NCBI RefSeq assembly: GCF_016862935.1
Contig: NZ_BONX01000008.1
Coordinates: forward strand, 62,001-126,000
Direction: 5' to 3'
Length of the DNA: 64,000 bases
Origin: Plantactinospora mayteni
Lineage (GTDB): Bacteria > Actinomycetota > Actinomycetes > Mycobacteriales > Micromonosporaceae
Position numbers and translations under genes: made by a program
The notes under the pieces: generated by a model
Database searches by the model: none
Told to the model about the DNA's origin: nothing
The model's input: the letters and a program-made list of their open reading frames with translations, nothing else
Shown here: piece after piece, positions 32,367-40,781 of the stretch
Numbering within the stretch: the stretch's first letter is position 1
Layout: each line of letters begins with the position of its first letter

Positions 32367-32788
32367 AGTACCGTGGCTGGTTCGTGATCGGCGGCGCGTT
32401 CGCGCTGGTGGGCGCCCTGCTCGCCGTCTTCGCCATCTTCCACGGCAACTTCTCCCCGCGCGGCTACGTGCAGGACCGGTACGCCCGGGCGGCGGCCCAG
32501 GACATCGGCGGGGACGCGACCGCGTACCGCTCGGACAAGGCGCCGAGCGTGGTGGCGGACGAGATCACCAGGGCCTGGCAGCCGGCCGACCGGTACGTCG
32601 ACGCCAGCGGCGTCTACCTGCGCTACGACGAGGACTCGGTGGTGATCCTGCCGCTGGCCGCCGGCTCGCTGATCCTGCTCGAACGGGTGGTCACCGCGTA
32701 TCCCCGCTACTCCGGCACGGTCGGCAACGCCTGGGGCTGGGGTCGCGGCAGTTCGGTCCGGGGCGGCGGCCCCGGCGCCGGCAAGTAA
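32363..32788 (+). CDS. DUF4247 protein, membrane-anchored
   Basis: This 141-residue protein has one N-terminal transmembrane helix (about residues 5-27, WFVIGGAFALVGALLAVFAIF) and a DUF4247 domain (VADEITRAWQPADRYVDASG, VYLRYDEDSVVILPL), ending in a Gly/Ser-rich tail. The topology suggests an extracytoplasmic domain. ATG 32363 overlaps the DUF2617 stop (ATGA). Confidence 0.87.
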   Translation: MKYRGWFVIGGAFALVGALLAVFAIFHGNFSPRGYVQDRYARAAAQDIGGDATAYRSDKAPSVVADEITRAWQPADRYVDASGVYLRYDEDSVVILPLAAGSLILLERVVTAYPRYSGTVGNAWGWGRGSSVRGGGPGAGK

Positions 32789-32842
32789 CCGTTCCGCTCG
32801 CTCCACCATCACCCCCACCTCCTCATCCCTCCGGAGCCTGAT

Positions 32843-33268
32843 GTGTTGACGACCCTCGCCACCGACCTGCTGGCCACCCTCGCCTACGGGGTGGTCGGGC
32901 TGCTGCTGATGGCCGTCGGCTACCTGCTGGTCGACGTGGCCACCCCGGGCCGGTTGCACGAGCTGATCTGGGCCGACCGCAACCGCAACGCCGCCCTGCT
33001 GCTCGCCTCGAACCTGGCCGGGGTGGGCGTCATCGTGACCACGGCGATCGTGGTCAGCCACGACGGCCTCGTCGAAGGGCTGGTGAGCTGCGCCGCGTAC
33101 GGGCTGTTGGGGCTGCTGATCATGGCTGGCGCGTTCATGCTGCTGGACCTGGCCACCCCGGGACAGCTCGGCGAGATCCTGGTCGACCCCGAGCCGCACC
33201 CGGCGGTCTGGGTGTCGGCCGTGGTGCACCTGGCCACCGGCGCCGTGATCGCGGCGGCGATAAGCTGA
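32843..33268 (+). CDS. DUF350 membrane protein
   Basis: This 141-residue protein has four transmembrane helices in two similar halves: GLLLMAVGYLLVDVATPGRL and GLLIMAGAFMLLDLATPGQL. This internal duplication with the DxATPG motif is typical of DUF350 (YjfL) proteins. DUF350 proteins are linked by gene neighbourhood with polyamine and glutathionylspermidine genes in other bacteria. The GTG at 32843 is followed two bases later by an out-of-frame ATG. The next gene starts on its stop codon. Confidence 0.88.
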   Translation: MLTTLATDLLATLAYGVVGLLLMAVGYLLVDVATPGRLHELIWADRNRNAALLLASNLAGVGVIVTTAIVVSHDGLVEGLVSCAAYGLLGLLIMAGAFMLLDLATPGQLGEILVDPEPHPAVWVSAVVHLATGAVIAAAIS

Positions 33269-34122
33269 TGGCCGTCGGCGGGAACGGGAGCGGCGCGCGG
33301 CGCGGGAACGCGCGCCGGGCCCCCGCCGAGCGGGCGAGGGCGGCCCAGGGGACCGCCCGGCGACTCAAGATCATCCTGGGCGTCGTGCTGAGCCTGGCCT
33401 TCGCGGGGTTCATCCTCTACGGGGTACTGCTCCCCGACGGCGAGAGCACCGTGGTCCCGCTGCCCGCACCCGCCGAGCGGACCGACACCGTCACGCTGCT
33501 CCAGCGGGCGTACACGACCCAGCAGATCTGCTACGGCTGGCGGCTGCGTACCGGCGGAGCGGCGTTCGACACCGCACCGGTCAGCGTCGGCTCCAACCTC
33601 GGCGACAGCCTCGCGGCGGAGAGCGATCCGGCCCGCTGCCCCCGCTGGGTGGAGATCGACGCGGTGGTCTGGTACACCTCGGCCAGCAGCGAGGCGAGTG
33701 ACAGCGCCTCCTACCGGGTCAGCAGCTCTCCCGACCTGGCTCAGATCGACTTCGACCGGGGTCTGGCCCGGCTCGGCGTCGACCCCGACCAGTTCGTCGA
33801 CGATCCCGGCTGGGCGGTCTGCCAGGCGGCGGTGCTGCTGCCGCTGCTGGTCTCGGAGAACGGTGCCGGTTCGGCGACCCGGGCAGTGGTCGCGCCGGCC
33901 GCCGGGGCGGTGCCACCGGAACTGCCCGATCCCGGAAACGACTTCTGGCGCGACCGCTGGCCCCTGCTGCTCGGCGCCACCGGCATCCTGCTGCTCACCG
34001 CCCTCTTCCTGGCAATCGGCCGGTACGAGCGGCGGCACCAGCGGCCCGCACCGGCCGGGTCCGGCGCCGGGCCGACCGAGGACGCTGCCGGCGTACCCGG
34101 GAATGGGGGTCGCAGCCGGTGA
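33268..34122 (+). CDS. Unknown bitopic membrane protein of the DUF350 operon
   Basis: This 284-residue protein has a basic N-terminal tail, a transmembrane helix at about residues 34-56 (IILGVVLSLAFAGFILYGVLL), an extracytoplasmic domain of about 180 residues (with Cys in QQICYGW, ARCPRW and VCQAAV) and a second helix at about 230-252 (LLLGATGILLLTALFLAIG) before a basic tail. No domain is recognised. Its ATG overlaps the DUF350 stop and its stop overlaps the next GTG, so it is fully embedded in the operon. Confidence 0.75.
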   Translation: MAVGGNGSGARRGNARRAPAERARAAQGTARRLKIILGVVLSLAFAGFILYGVLLPDGESTVVPLPAPAERTDTVTLLQRAYTTQQICYGWRLRTGGAAFDTAPVSVGSNLGDSLAAESDPARCPRWVEIDAVVWYTSASSEASDSASYRVSSSPDLAQIDFDRGLARLGVDPDQFVDDPGWAVCQAAVLLPLLVSENGAGSATRAVVAPAAGAVPPELPDPGNDFWRDRWPLLLGATGILLLTALFLAIGRYERRHQRPAPAGSGAGPTEDAAGVPGNGGRSR

Positions 34123-35765
34123 CCGTGACCTCGGCCGACCGGCCGGCACCCGACGGTGTGCCCGCCGGGCCGCCCGACGCGGCAGGGCCCGGACCGGAGC
34201 CGGCCGCGCCGGCCAGCGGCCCGCGGCGGCGGGCGGCCCGGGCGGGGGTGCTCGGCGCGGTCTTCGTCTGCGCCGCCTGCGGCCTGGTCTACGAACTCGC
34301 CCTGGTGGCGCTCGGCAGCTACCTGATCGGGGACACCGTCGGCCAGGCGTCGATCGTGCTCGGCGTGATGGTCTTCGCGATGGGCATCGGGGCGCTGGTC
34401 GCCAAGCCGTTCCAGCACCGGGCCGCCGCCGCGTTCGCGGTCGTCGAACTCGCCCTCGCGCTCTTCGGCGGGCTCTCGGTGCTCGGCCTCTACGCCGCTT
34501 TCGCCTGGCTCGACCTCTACGCGCCGGCCCTGGTCGGCACCGCCCTGCTGCTCGGGCTGCTGATCGGGGCCGAGATTCCGCTGCTGATGGTGCTGTTGCA
34601 GCGGATCCGCGAACAGTCCGCCGGCAGCGCGGTCGCCGACCTCTTCGCGGCCGACTACGTCGGCGCGCTGCTCGGCGGCCTCGCCTTCCCGTTCCTGCTG
34701 ATGCCCTTCTTCGGCCAGCTTCGCGGGGTCCTGGTGGTCGGGGTGGTGAACGCGTTGGCCGGGCTGGCCCTGGTCGGCACGGTCTTCCGGCGGGAGCTGA
34801 CCGCCCGGGTCCGGGTCGCGCTGGCCGCCGGCACCGTCGCGGTCGGCCTCGTCCTCGGGTACGCCTACCTGACCGCCGCCGACTTCGAGGTGACCGCCCG
34901 CCAGCAGCTCTTCCGGGACCCGGTGGTGCACGCCGAGCGCAGCCCGTACCAGGAGATCGTGCTGACCCGGTCGGTGCCACTCGTCGCGCAGGGGGTCACC
35001 GACCTGCGGCTCTATCTCAACGGGGACCTCCAGTTCAGCTCGGTCGACGAGTACCGCTACCACGAGGCACTGGTGCACCCGGCACTGGCCGGCAGCCGGG
35101 GATCGGTACTGGTCCTCGGCGGCGGCGACGGGCTGGCCGTACGGGAACTGCTGCGCTATCCCGACGTCGGCGCGGTGACCGTGGTGGAGCTGGATCCGGC
35201 GGTGATCCGGCTGGCCCGGACCGAGCCGCAGCTGCGGGCGCTGAACCGGGACGCCTTCACCGATCCCCGGGTCACGGTGGTCAACGCCGACGCGTTCGGC
35301 TGGCTGCGCGGCCAGCCGGCCCGGTTCGACGCGGTGGTGGTGGACCTGCCGGACCCGGACGAGACGGCCACCGCGAAGCTCTACTCGGTGGAGTTCTACT
35401 CGCTGGTGAGGGCAGTGGTCGCCGAGCGGGGACGGGTGGTGGTCCAGGCCGGTTCGCCGTACTTCGCGCCCCGCTCGTACTGGTGCGTGGAGGCGTCGCT
35501 GCGGGCGGCCGGCTTCGGCACCGTGCCGTACCACGTCGACGTGCCCTCGTTCGGCGACTGGGGGTTCCTGCTCGCCGCACCCGGACCGGCGGCTCCGGCA
35601 CTGGGGCTGCCGGCCGACGTACCCGCGCTGCGCTACCTGGACGCCGGGACACTGCGGGCCGGCACGAACTTCCCGCCGGACCGGCAGCGGCTGGACCTGC
35701 CGCCGTCCACCCTGCTGCACCCCCGGGTGCTGGAGTACGCCCGCGCGGAGTGGCGCCGCTACTGA
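34119..35765 (+). CDS. Membrane-embedded spermidine synthase-like (polyamine aminopropyltransferase) protein
   Basis: This 548-residue protein has about seven transmembrane helices (residues 45-255) fused to a spermidine-synthase domain. The domain shows SPYQEI (polyamine site), LNGDLQFSSVDEYRYHEALVHP-type block, VLVLGGGDG (334-338, SAM/dcSAM site), VVELDP and DLPDPDETATAKLYS with the catalytic Asp. Substrate could be decarboxylated SAM plus putrescine, or another acceptor, at the membrane face. No SAM decarboxylase gene is in the operon, so the aminopropyl donor must come from elsewhere if that is the chemistry. Confidence 0.9.
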   Translation: MTVTSADRPAPDGVPAGPPDAAGPGPEPAAPASGPRRRAARAGVLGAVFVCAACGLVYELALVALGSYLIGDTVGQASIVLGVMVFAMGIGALVAKPFQHRAAAAFAVVELALALFGGLSVLGLYAAFAWLDLYAPALVGTALLLGLLIGAEIPLLMVLLQRIREQSAGSAVADLFAADYVGALLGGLAFPFLLMPFFGQLRGVLVVGVVNALAGLALVGTVFRRELTARVRVALAAGTVAVGLVLGYAYLTAADFEVTARQQLFRDPVVHAERSPYQEIVLTRSVPLVAQGVTDLRLYLNGDLQFSSVDEYRYHEALVHPALAGSRGSVLVLGGGDGLAVRELLRYPDVGAVTVVELDPAVIRLARTEPQLRALNRDAFTDPRVTVVNADAFGWLRGQPARFDAVVVDLPDPDETATAKLYSVEFYSLVRAVVAERGRVVVQAGSPYFAPRSYWCVEASLRAAGFGTVPYHVDVPSFGDWGFLLAAPGPAAPALGLPADVPALRYLDAGTLRAGTNFPPDRQRLDLPPSTLLHPRVLEYARAEWRRY

Positions 35766-35791
35766 GCCGCCCCGCCGTACCGGGGTGCCGC

Positions 35792-36664
35792 TCAGACCAG
35801 CGCGCCGACCACGGTGCCGGCCCGCTCCTCGTGCTGGGCGTACGCGTCGGGGAACGCGGAGACCTGCACCGCCTGGGCGGCGGCGGTCACGCTCATCTCC
35901 TGCCAGCCGGGGATCTCGAGCAGGGCCGCGTAGAACTGCTCGGCCGCGTACGCCGGGCGCATCAGGTCCGCGACGGTGCCCCAACCGGAGCTGGGCCGCT
36001 GCTGGAACAGCCCGACCGAGTCGTGGTCGTAGCCGACACCCTGGTTCGGATAGTCCAGCGACTCCGGCAGTACGCCGCTGGCCAGGTTGTAGAGGTTGCT
36101 CTCCTGCATGGCGGTGGCGATCGCGACCACCAGGCCCCGGCGCGGGAGGTCCATCTTCACCCCGACCTGGACGATGGTGTGCGCGTTGTCCATCTGCGCC
36201 TGGGTGAGCCCGGCGACCGGGGTCGGCTTGCTCGGCTTCTTGGTCACCCGGGCGACCTTGGTCTTGGCCAGCGACGGCCGGGCGGTCGGGGTGGGCGTGG
36301 CGGACGGGGCGCCGGTCGGGGTCGGCGGCGGGGTCGGTACCGGGGCTCGTTCGGTGGCCCGGGACGCGGGTTGGCGGTCGGCGCTGGCGGCGCGCTCGGC
36401 CAGCAGGCTGGCCGAGGCCGGGTCGGTCGGTGTGGTCGCCGCCCGCGACTCGACGAAGACCACCGCGCCGAGGCAGCAGGCCACCGCGGCGACCGAACCG
36501 ACCCGGACCGGGCCCGACGAGAGCAGTGCGCGGGTCCGGCGCAGCCGGCGTGGCGCTCCGGCCCGGTGGCGGCCGTTTAGCTGGTCGATGGAGCCGGCAT
36601 CAGCCGAACGGTCAGCCTGCGCTCCGTTGTCCTGTCCGCGATCAATCGGTTCCCTGTGAGGCAC
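35792..36664 (-). CDS. Membrane-anchored lysozyme/transglycosylase-like protein
   Basis: This 290-residue protein has a basic N-terminus, one transmembrane helix (about residues 52-75), a Pro/Thr-rich spacer (residues 108-135) and a C-terminal 120-residue helical domain with AIATAMQESNLYN, where Glu may be the catalytic acid, and a GVGYDHDSVGLFQQRPSSGWGTV block that is common in actinobacterial secreted lysozyme-like proteins. It probably cleaves or binds peptidoglycan outside the membrane. GTG 36664 is used and several starts are possible. Convergent with the spermidine synthase gene, with a 26-bp gap. Confidence 0.75.
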   Translation of the reverse strand: MPHREPIDRGQDNGAQADRSADAGSIDQLNGRHRAGAPRRLRRTRALLSSGPVRVGSVAAVACCLGAVVFVESRAATTPTDPASASLLAERAASADRQPASRATERAPVPTPPPTPTGAPSATPTPTARPSLAKTKVARVTKKPSKPTPVAGLTQAQMDNAHTIVQVGVKMDLPRRGLVVAIATAMQESNLYNLASGVLPESLDYPNQGVGYDHDSVGLFQQRPSSGWGTVADLMRPAYAAEQFYAALLEIPGWQEMSVTAAAQAVQVSAFPDAYAQHEERAGTVVGALV

Positions 36665-36892
36665 CCGCCGAGGTTAGGTAACGCCGAGCTGAATGGGGCG
36701 GGTCGGATGGGTGGCCTGCGCCACACTTTTGCCTGGTCAACCGGGCAGTCGTCGGCACCGGCGGCGGTCAGTGGCGGGACCGGACAGATGCGGCATGTCC
36801 GTCTTGTCGAGTGGGCCGGGCCGGCCGGGCACGCTTCCCCGCCGAGACCCGGGTCGACCTCGAAGATCGTCCGGTTCGGTCGTTCGGTCCAG

Positions 36893-37078
36893 TTCCGCTG
36901 GCCCGGTCGGTCCCATCCGGAGCTGGACCGAATGGTCGAGCGGCCCGCTCCTCCTTCCGCTGGCCCGGTCGGGCGTGGTCTGGCGCTGGACCGAATGGTC
37001 GAGCGGCCCGCTCTGCTTCCGCTGGTCCGGTCGGGCCCGGTCTGGCGCTGGACCGAATGGTCGAGCGGCCGGCTCTGC
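36893..37078. repeat. 62-bp tandem repeat, three copies
   Basis: Units starting at 36893, 36955 and 37017 begin ttccgctggcccggtcgg and contain ctggaccgaatggtcgagcgg (36923, 36986, 37048). They fill most of the 449-bp gap 36665-37113, which otherwise shows no gene. The repeats precede the EEP-family gene and could carry promoter or RNA-structure elements. Confidence 0.88.
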
Positions 37079-37113
37079 GGTCGTCGGGTCCTGAGCACAC
37101 CGGCTCCGATACG

Positions 37114-38070
37114 ATGCTCTCGGTGGCGGAGAGCAAGATCAAGCCTGCGGGTGGCGGGCCGGCTGGGCGGGGGCGACGCCGCGGCATGCTGATCCTGGTC
37201 GCTGGCGCACTGCTGACCGCGCTGATGGCCGGTCACCGGTTGATCCCCAACGTGCGAGGGCTGGGCAGCCTGGTCGACAGCGGCGCTCCCTTCCTCGGCC
37301 TCGGCATTCCGCTGCTCGTGCTCGCCGCCGCGCTGCGCCGGTCCCGGATCGCGCTGGCCGGGGCGCTGGTGCCGGCGGTGCTCTGGGCGGTGCTCTTCGG
37401 CACCGCATGGCTGCCCGGCGGCGGTGGCGGGTCGGTGCGGCTACGGGTGGCCAGCCAGAACCTGCGGGCCGGCAACCCCGACCCGGCCAGCACGCTGGCC
37501 GGGCTGGCCGACACCGACGCCGACCTGATCGGGTTGCAGGAGGTTTCCGGCGACACCCGCGTGCCGGCGGCCGGTGCGCTGGCCGAGCGGTATCCGTACC
37601 GGGCGGCCGTCTCCACGGTCGCGCTCTGGAGCAGGTTCCCGATCCGCGAGGACGTCGGCGTCGACACCGGGCTGGCCTGGACCCGGGCGCTGCGGGCGGT
37701 GGTGGCGGCGCCCGGCGGCGACGTGGTCGTCTACGTCGTACATCTCGGCTCCGCCCGGGCCGGGGACACCGGCACCCGGGACCGTACGGTGAGCGCGCTC
37801 GCCACCCAGATCCGGCAGGACCCGGCGGAGCGGCTGATCGTGCTCGGCGACCTGAACACCGCCACCACCGACCGCATGATCGAGCCGCTGACCGCACTGC
37901 TCAACGACGCCCAGGCGGACGCCGGTCGGGGACCGGGCTTCACCTGGCCGGCCGCCCTGCCGGTGACCCGGCCCGACCACGTGCTGTACCGGGGGCTCAC
38001 CGCGGCGTACGCCGGGGTCGTCCGTACCCCGGCCAGCGACCACCGGGCCGTGACCGCCGGCTTCCGGTAG
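37114..38070 (+). CDS. Membrane-anchored endonuclease/exonuclease/phosphatase (EEP) family protein
   Basis: This 318-residue protein has three N-terminal hydrophobic helices (about residues 25-42, 58-74, 82-97) and an EEP domain with ASQNLRAGN, IGLQEVSG (Glu metal ligand), YVVHLGS, LGDLNTATTD and PASDHRAV. It belongs to the membrane-linked EEP group whose members cleave phosphodiesters, including lipid or nucleotide targets. Substrate is unknown. The ATG at 37114 begins the only in-frame hydrophobic start; the frame is open further upstream through the repeats. Confidence 0.85.
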   Translation: MLSVAESKIKPAGGGPAGRGRRRGMLILVAGALLTALMAGHRLIPNVRGLGSLVDSGAPFLGLGIPLLVLAAALRRSRIALAGALVPAVLWAVLFGTAWLPGGGGGSVRLRVASQNLRAGNPDPASTLAGLADTDADLIGLQEVSGDTRVPAAGALAERYPYRAAVSTVALWSRFPIREDVGVDTGLAWTRALRAVVAAPGGDVVVYVVHLGSARAGDTGTRDRTVSALATQIRQDPAERLIVLGDLNTATTDRMIEPLTALLNDAQADAGRGPGFTWPAALPVTRPDHVLYRGLTAAYAGVVRTPASDHRAVTAGFR

Positions 38071-38102
38071 CGCCGGCTTCCGGTAGCGCCGGCTTCCGGT
38101 AG
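38055..38102. repeat. 16-bp tandem repeat across the EEP stop codon, three exact copies
   Basis: cgccggcttccggtag occurs at 38055-38070, 38071-38086 and 38087-38102. The first unit contains the last codons and the TAG stop, so each repeat carries a stop in the same frame. Confidence 0.95.
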
Positions 38103-38156
38103 CGCCGCTAGGTAACGGCTCCGCGACCAGGCTCTGCGCGTCCGGGATGGGGCGGG

Positions 38157-38579
38157 TCAGCGGCGGCCGGGTTCGGCCGGGCCGACGGTGAGGGTGTGCC
38201 GGCCGCCGTCGCTGGAGAACGGCCAGAGCTGGTCGGCGTACCGGGCCAGGTCGGTGAGCTGGTCGCGGTTCAGGCCGACCGAGGCGATGCTGGCCCGTAC
38301 GTCGGCCCGGTAGAGCCCGTCGGCGTCCCGGGCGAGCCGGGCCTGGGCCCGGACCTGGACGGTGTGCGCCTCGTCGGTGATGCCGGTGGCCGCCTCGACC
38401 GCCGCGTGGTGCAGGCAGGAGGCGAACGCCGCCGCGAGCAACTGCTCGGGGGCGAGCCCGGTGCAGTGCGGCGCCAGCGGCGAGGCCAGGGTGGTGGAGA
38501 GTTCACCGTCGTCGGTATGCAACTGACCCCCCTCGGCCGTCGCGGTGGCCTCGTGCACCCAGGCTTCCGATTCCGGCAT
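38157..38579 (-). CDS. OsmC/Ohr-family peroxidase-like protein
   Basis: This 140-residue protein has the OsmC fold with two candidate cysteines: Cys in PHCTGLAPEQL and Cys in FASCLHHAAVEAA, the usual catalytic pair of OsmC/Ohr peroxidases. The second block FASCLHHA is a family signature. It should reduce organic hydroperoxides with a dithiol partner. ATG 38579 follows a G-rich site; the longer ORF adds a Gly/Pro-rich tail. It is convergent with the EEP gene. Confidence 0.87.
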   Translation of the reverse strand: MPESEAWVHEATATAEGGQLHTDDGELSTTLASPLAPHCTGLAPEQLLAAAFASCLHHAAVEAATGITDEAHTVQVRAQARLARDADGLYRADVRASIASVGLNRDQLTDLARYADQLWPFSSDGGRHTLTVGPAEPGRR

Positions 38580-38673
38580 CCCGCACCCCCCGTGTGGCTC
38601 CCCGGCGGGGCTACCCGGCACGACCGCCGGGAAACCCGCAGCTCAGCCGCGCCCGGCGAACCGCGCCCCGCTG

Positions 38674-38733
38674 ACCGGCTGCACGGTGACCGGCTACACG
38701 GTGACCCGCTGCACGGCGAACCGCTGCACCGTG
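38674..38733. repeat. 15-bp tandem repeat upstream of kdp, four copies
   Basis: Units accggctgcacggtg (38674-38688), then 38689-38703, 38704-38718 and 38719-38733 with 1-3 changes each. They lie in the 335-bp gap 38580-38914 between the OsmC-like gene and the kdp operon, which holds no other gene I can see. A KdpE site must also lie here but is not obvious. Confidence 0.88.
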
Positions 38734-38914
38734 AACCGCGCCGTCGCTATCCGGACGAGCAGGCCCACGGCCGACTTCGTCAAGATCACGTCAAGAAGCG
38801 CCCCGGCCGCGTAGCCGAAGCGTCAGAACCGATCACCCCGCCCCGACCTGTGCGTTTACCTGGATCAGGCGGCCGAGAACGGTCGCCTCGATCGCGTGCT
38901 GGAAAGGACGTTCG

Positions 38915-38998
38915 GTGATCGACGTCGTGTTCGTGCTGCTGACGCTGGGGCTCTTCGCGGCCCTGGCCCTGCTGGCCCGGGCGGTGGAGCGGCTGTGA
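38915..38998 (+). CDS. 27-residue membrane peptide upstream of kdpF
   Basis: GTG 38915 encodes a 27-residue peptide that is almost one transmembrane helix (IDVVFVLLTLGLFAALALL), with a final ARAVERL. A ribosome site (ggaaaggacg, 38901-38910) precedes it and its TGA overlaps the kdpF GTG (GTGA at 38995-38998), so its translation is coupled to kdpF. It resembles KdpF in size and topology and may be a second small subunit or regulator of the Kdp complex. Too short for most gene callers. Confidence 0.65.
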   Translation: MIDVVFVLLTLGLFAALALLARAVERL

Positions 38999-39084
38999 GC
39001 CTGGTCAATCTGATCGGCCTGGTACTGGCGGCCGGGCTGGCCGTCTTCCTGTTGTTCGCACTCCTGTTCCCGGAGCGTTTCTAG
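38995..39084 (+). CDS. kdpF: Potassium-transporting ATPase subunit KdpF
   Basis: This 29-residue peptide has one transmembrane helix and the KdpF pattern: a start SLVNLIGLVLAAGLAV and an end FALLFPERF. KdpF stabilises the KdpFABC complex. The GTG start overlaps the preceding peptide, and the stop is immediately followed by the kdpA ATG at 39085, one of the clearest translational couplings in the window. Confidence 0.9.
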   Translation: MSLVNLIGLVLAAGLAVFLLFALLFPERF

Positions 39085-40740
39085 ATGAGTACGACGACCG
39101 CGGGCATCATCCTCGTCGCCTCGCTCGCCGTGGTGCTGACAGCCGTCTACAAGCCCTTCGGCGACTACCTCTACCGGGTGGTCGCCGGCACCCGGCACTC
39201 CCGGGTCGAGCGGGGCATCTACCGGCTGATCGGCGTCGACGCCAAGGCCGAGCAGTCCTGGGGCACGTACGCCCGCAGCGTACTGGCGTTCTCGCTGATC
39301 TCCCTGCTCTTCCTCTACGCCTTCCTGCGGTTGCAGGACAGGCTCTGGCTCTCGCTCGGCTTCGACGCCGTACCGGACCACATCGCCTGGAACACCGCGG
39401 TCAGCTTCGTGACGAACACGAACTGGCAGGCGTACTCCGGTGAGTCGACCATGGGGCACCTGGTGCAGATGGCCGGGCTGGCCGTACAGAACTTCGTCTC
39501 CGCCGCCGTCGGCATCGCGGTGGCGGTGGCCCTGGTCCGGGGCTTCGCCCGGAGCCGCACCGACCAACTCGGCAACTTCTGGGTCGACCTGGTCCGGATC
39601 GCCCTGCGGGTGCTGCTGCCGATCGCGGTACTCGGCACGATCGTGCTGATGATCGGCGGGGTGGTGCAGAACCTCTCTGGCGGCACCGACGTGACCACGG
39701 TGGCCGGCGGTACCCAGACCATCACCGGCGGCCCGGTCGCCTCCCAAGAGGTGATCAAGGAACTCGGCACCAACGGCGGCGGCTTCTACAACGCCAACAG
39801 CTCGCACCCGTTCGAGAACCCGACCACCTGGACCAACTGGTTCGAGCTGCTGCTGATCCTGGTGATCCCGTTCAGCCTGCCCCGGGTCTTCGGCCGGATG
39901 GTCGGGCAGAACCGGCAGGGCTACGCGATCGTCGCGGTGATGGCGATCCTGGCGATCGTCAGCGTCACCCTGACCAACGTCTTCGAGTTGACCGGCGACG
40001 GTGCGGTGCCGCAGGCGGTCGGGGCGGCGATGGAGGGCAAGGAGGCCCGGTTCGGGGTCTCCAACTCGGCGACCTTCGCCGCCGTCACCACGCTCACCTC
40101 GACCGGTGCGGTGAACTCGTTCCACGACTCGTTCACCCCGCTCGGCGGCATGATGCCGCTGGTCAACATGATGCTCGGCGAGGTCGCCCCGGGCGGTGTC
40201 GGCGCCGGCCTGTACGGGATGCTGATCCTCGCCGTGATCACGGTCTTCGTGGCCGGCCTGATGGTGGGGCGCACCCCGGAGTACGTCGGCAAGAAGATCG
40301 GTGCCCGGGAGATCAAGTTCGCCTCGCTGTACTTCCTGATCACCCCGATGCTGGTGCTGATCGGCACGGCGGCGGCCTTCGCCACCGGCAACAACTCGAC
40401 GGCCCTGAACGTCGGCCCACACGGCCTGACCGAGGTGCTGTACGCCTTCACCTCGGCGAGCAACAACAACGGCTCGGCGTTCGCCGGCATCACCGTGAAC
40501 ACGCCGTGGTGGGACACCGCCCTCGGGCTCTGCATGCTGCTCGGCCGGTTCCTGCCGATCATCTTCGTGCTCGGCCTGGCCGGCGCGCTGGCCCGGCAGA
40601 GGCCGGTACCCGCCTCCGCCGGAACGCTGCCGACGCACCGGCCGCTCTTCGTCGGGATGCTCGCCGGCGTGACGGTGATCCTGGTGGCGCTGACCTTCCT
40701 GCCCGCGCTGGCGCTCGGCCCACTGGCCGAAGGGCTGTGA
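39085..40740 (+). CDS. kdpA: Potassium-transporting ATPase subunit KdpA
   Basis: This 551-residue membrane protein is the channel-like subunit. The four pore-loop signatures are visible: [49 protein letters not shown] and the [10 protein letters not shown] loop. These form the selectivity filter. Length is standard (about 557 in E. coli). It selects K+ from outside and passes it to KdpB. Its gene is followed by kdpB after 41 bp. Confidence 0.97.
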   Translation: MSTTTAGIILVASLAVVLTAVYKPFGDYLYRVVAGTRHSRVERGIYRLIGVDAKAEQSWGTYARSVLAFSLISLLFLYAFLRLQDRLWLSLGFDAVPDHIAWNTAVSFVTNTNWQAYSGESTMGHLVQMAGLAVQNFVSAAVGIAVAVALVRGFARSRTDQLGNFWVDLVRIALRVLLPIAVLGTIVLMIGGVVQNLSGGTDVTTVAGGTQTITGGPVASQEVIKELGTNGGGFYNANSSHPFENPTTWTNWFELLLILVIPFSLPRVFGRMVGQNRQGYAIVAVMAILAIVSVTLTNVFELTGDGAVPQAVGAAMEGKEARFGVSNSATFAAVTTLTSTGAVNSFHDSFTPLGGMMPLVNMMLGEVAPGGVGAGLYGMLILAVITVFVAGLMVGRTPEYVGKKIGAREIKFASLYFLITPMLVLIGTAAAFATGNNSTALNVGPHGLTEVLYAFTSASNNNGSAFAGITVNTPWWDTALGLCMLLGRFLPIIFVLGLAGALARQRPVPASAGTLPTHRPLFVGMLAGVTVILVALTFLPALALGPLAEGL

Positions 40741-40781
40741 GCGCGGTGAGAGTCCTGAACGACATGGTGAGGAAAGGGAAA

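Noticed and set aside
31161-35765. Polyamine operon as a complete spermidine pathway
   Set aside because: No SAM decarboxylase or putrescine-forming enzyme is present in the window, so a complete pathway is not supported.
36665-37113. Possible small genes in the repeat-filled gap
   Set aside because: The frames follow the 62-bp repeat composition and lack ribosome sites and domains.
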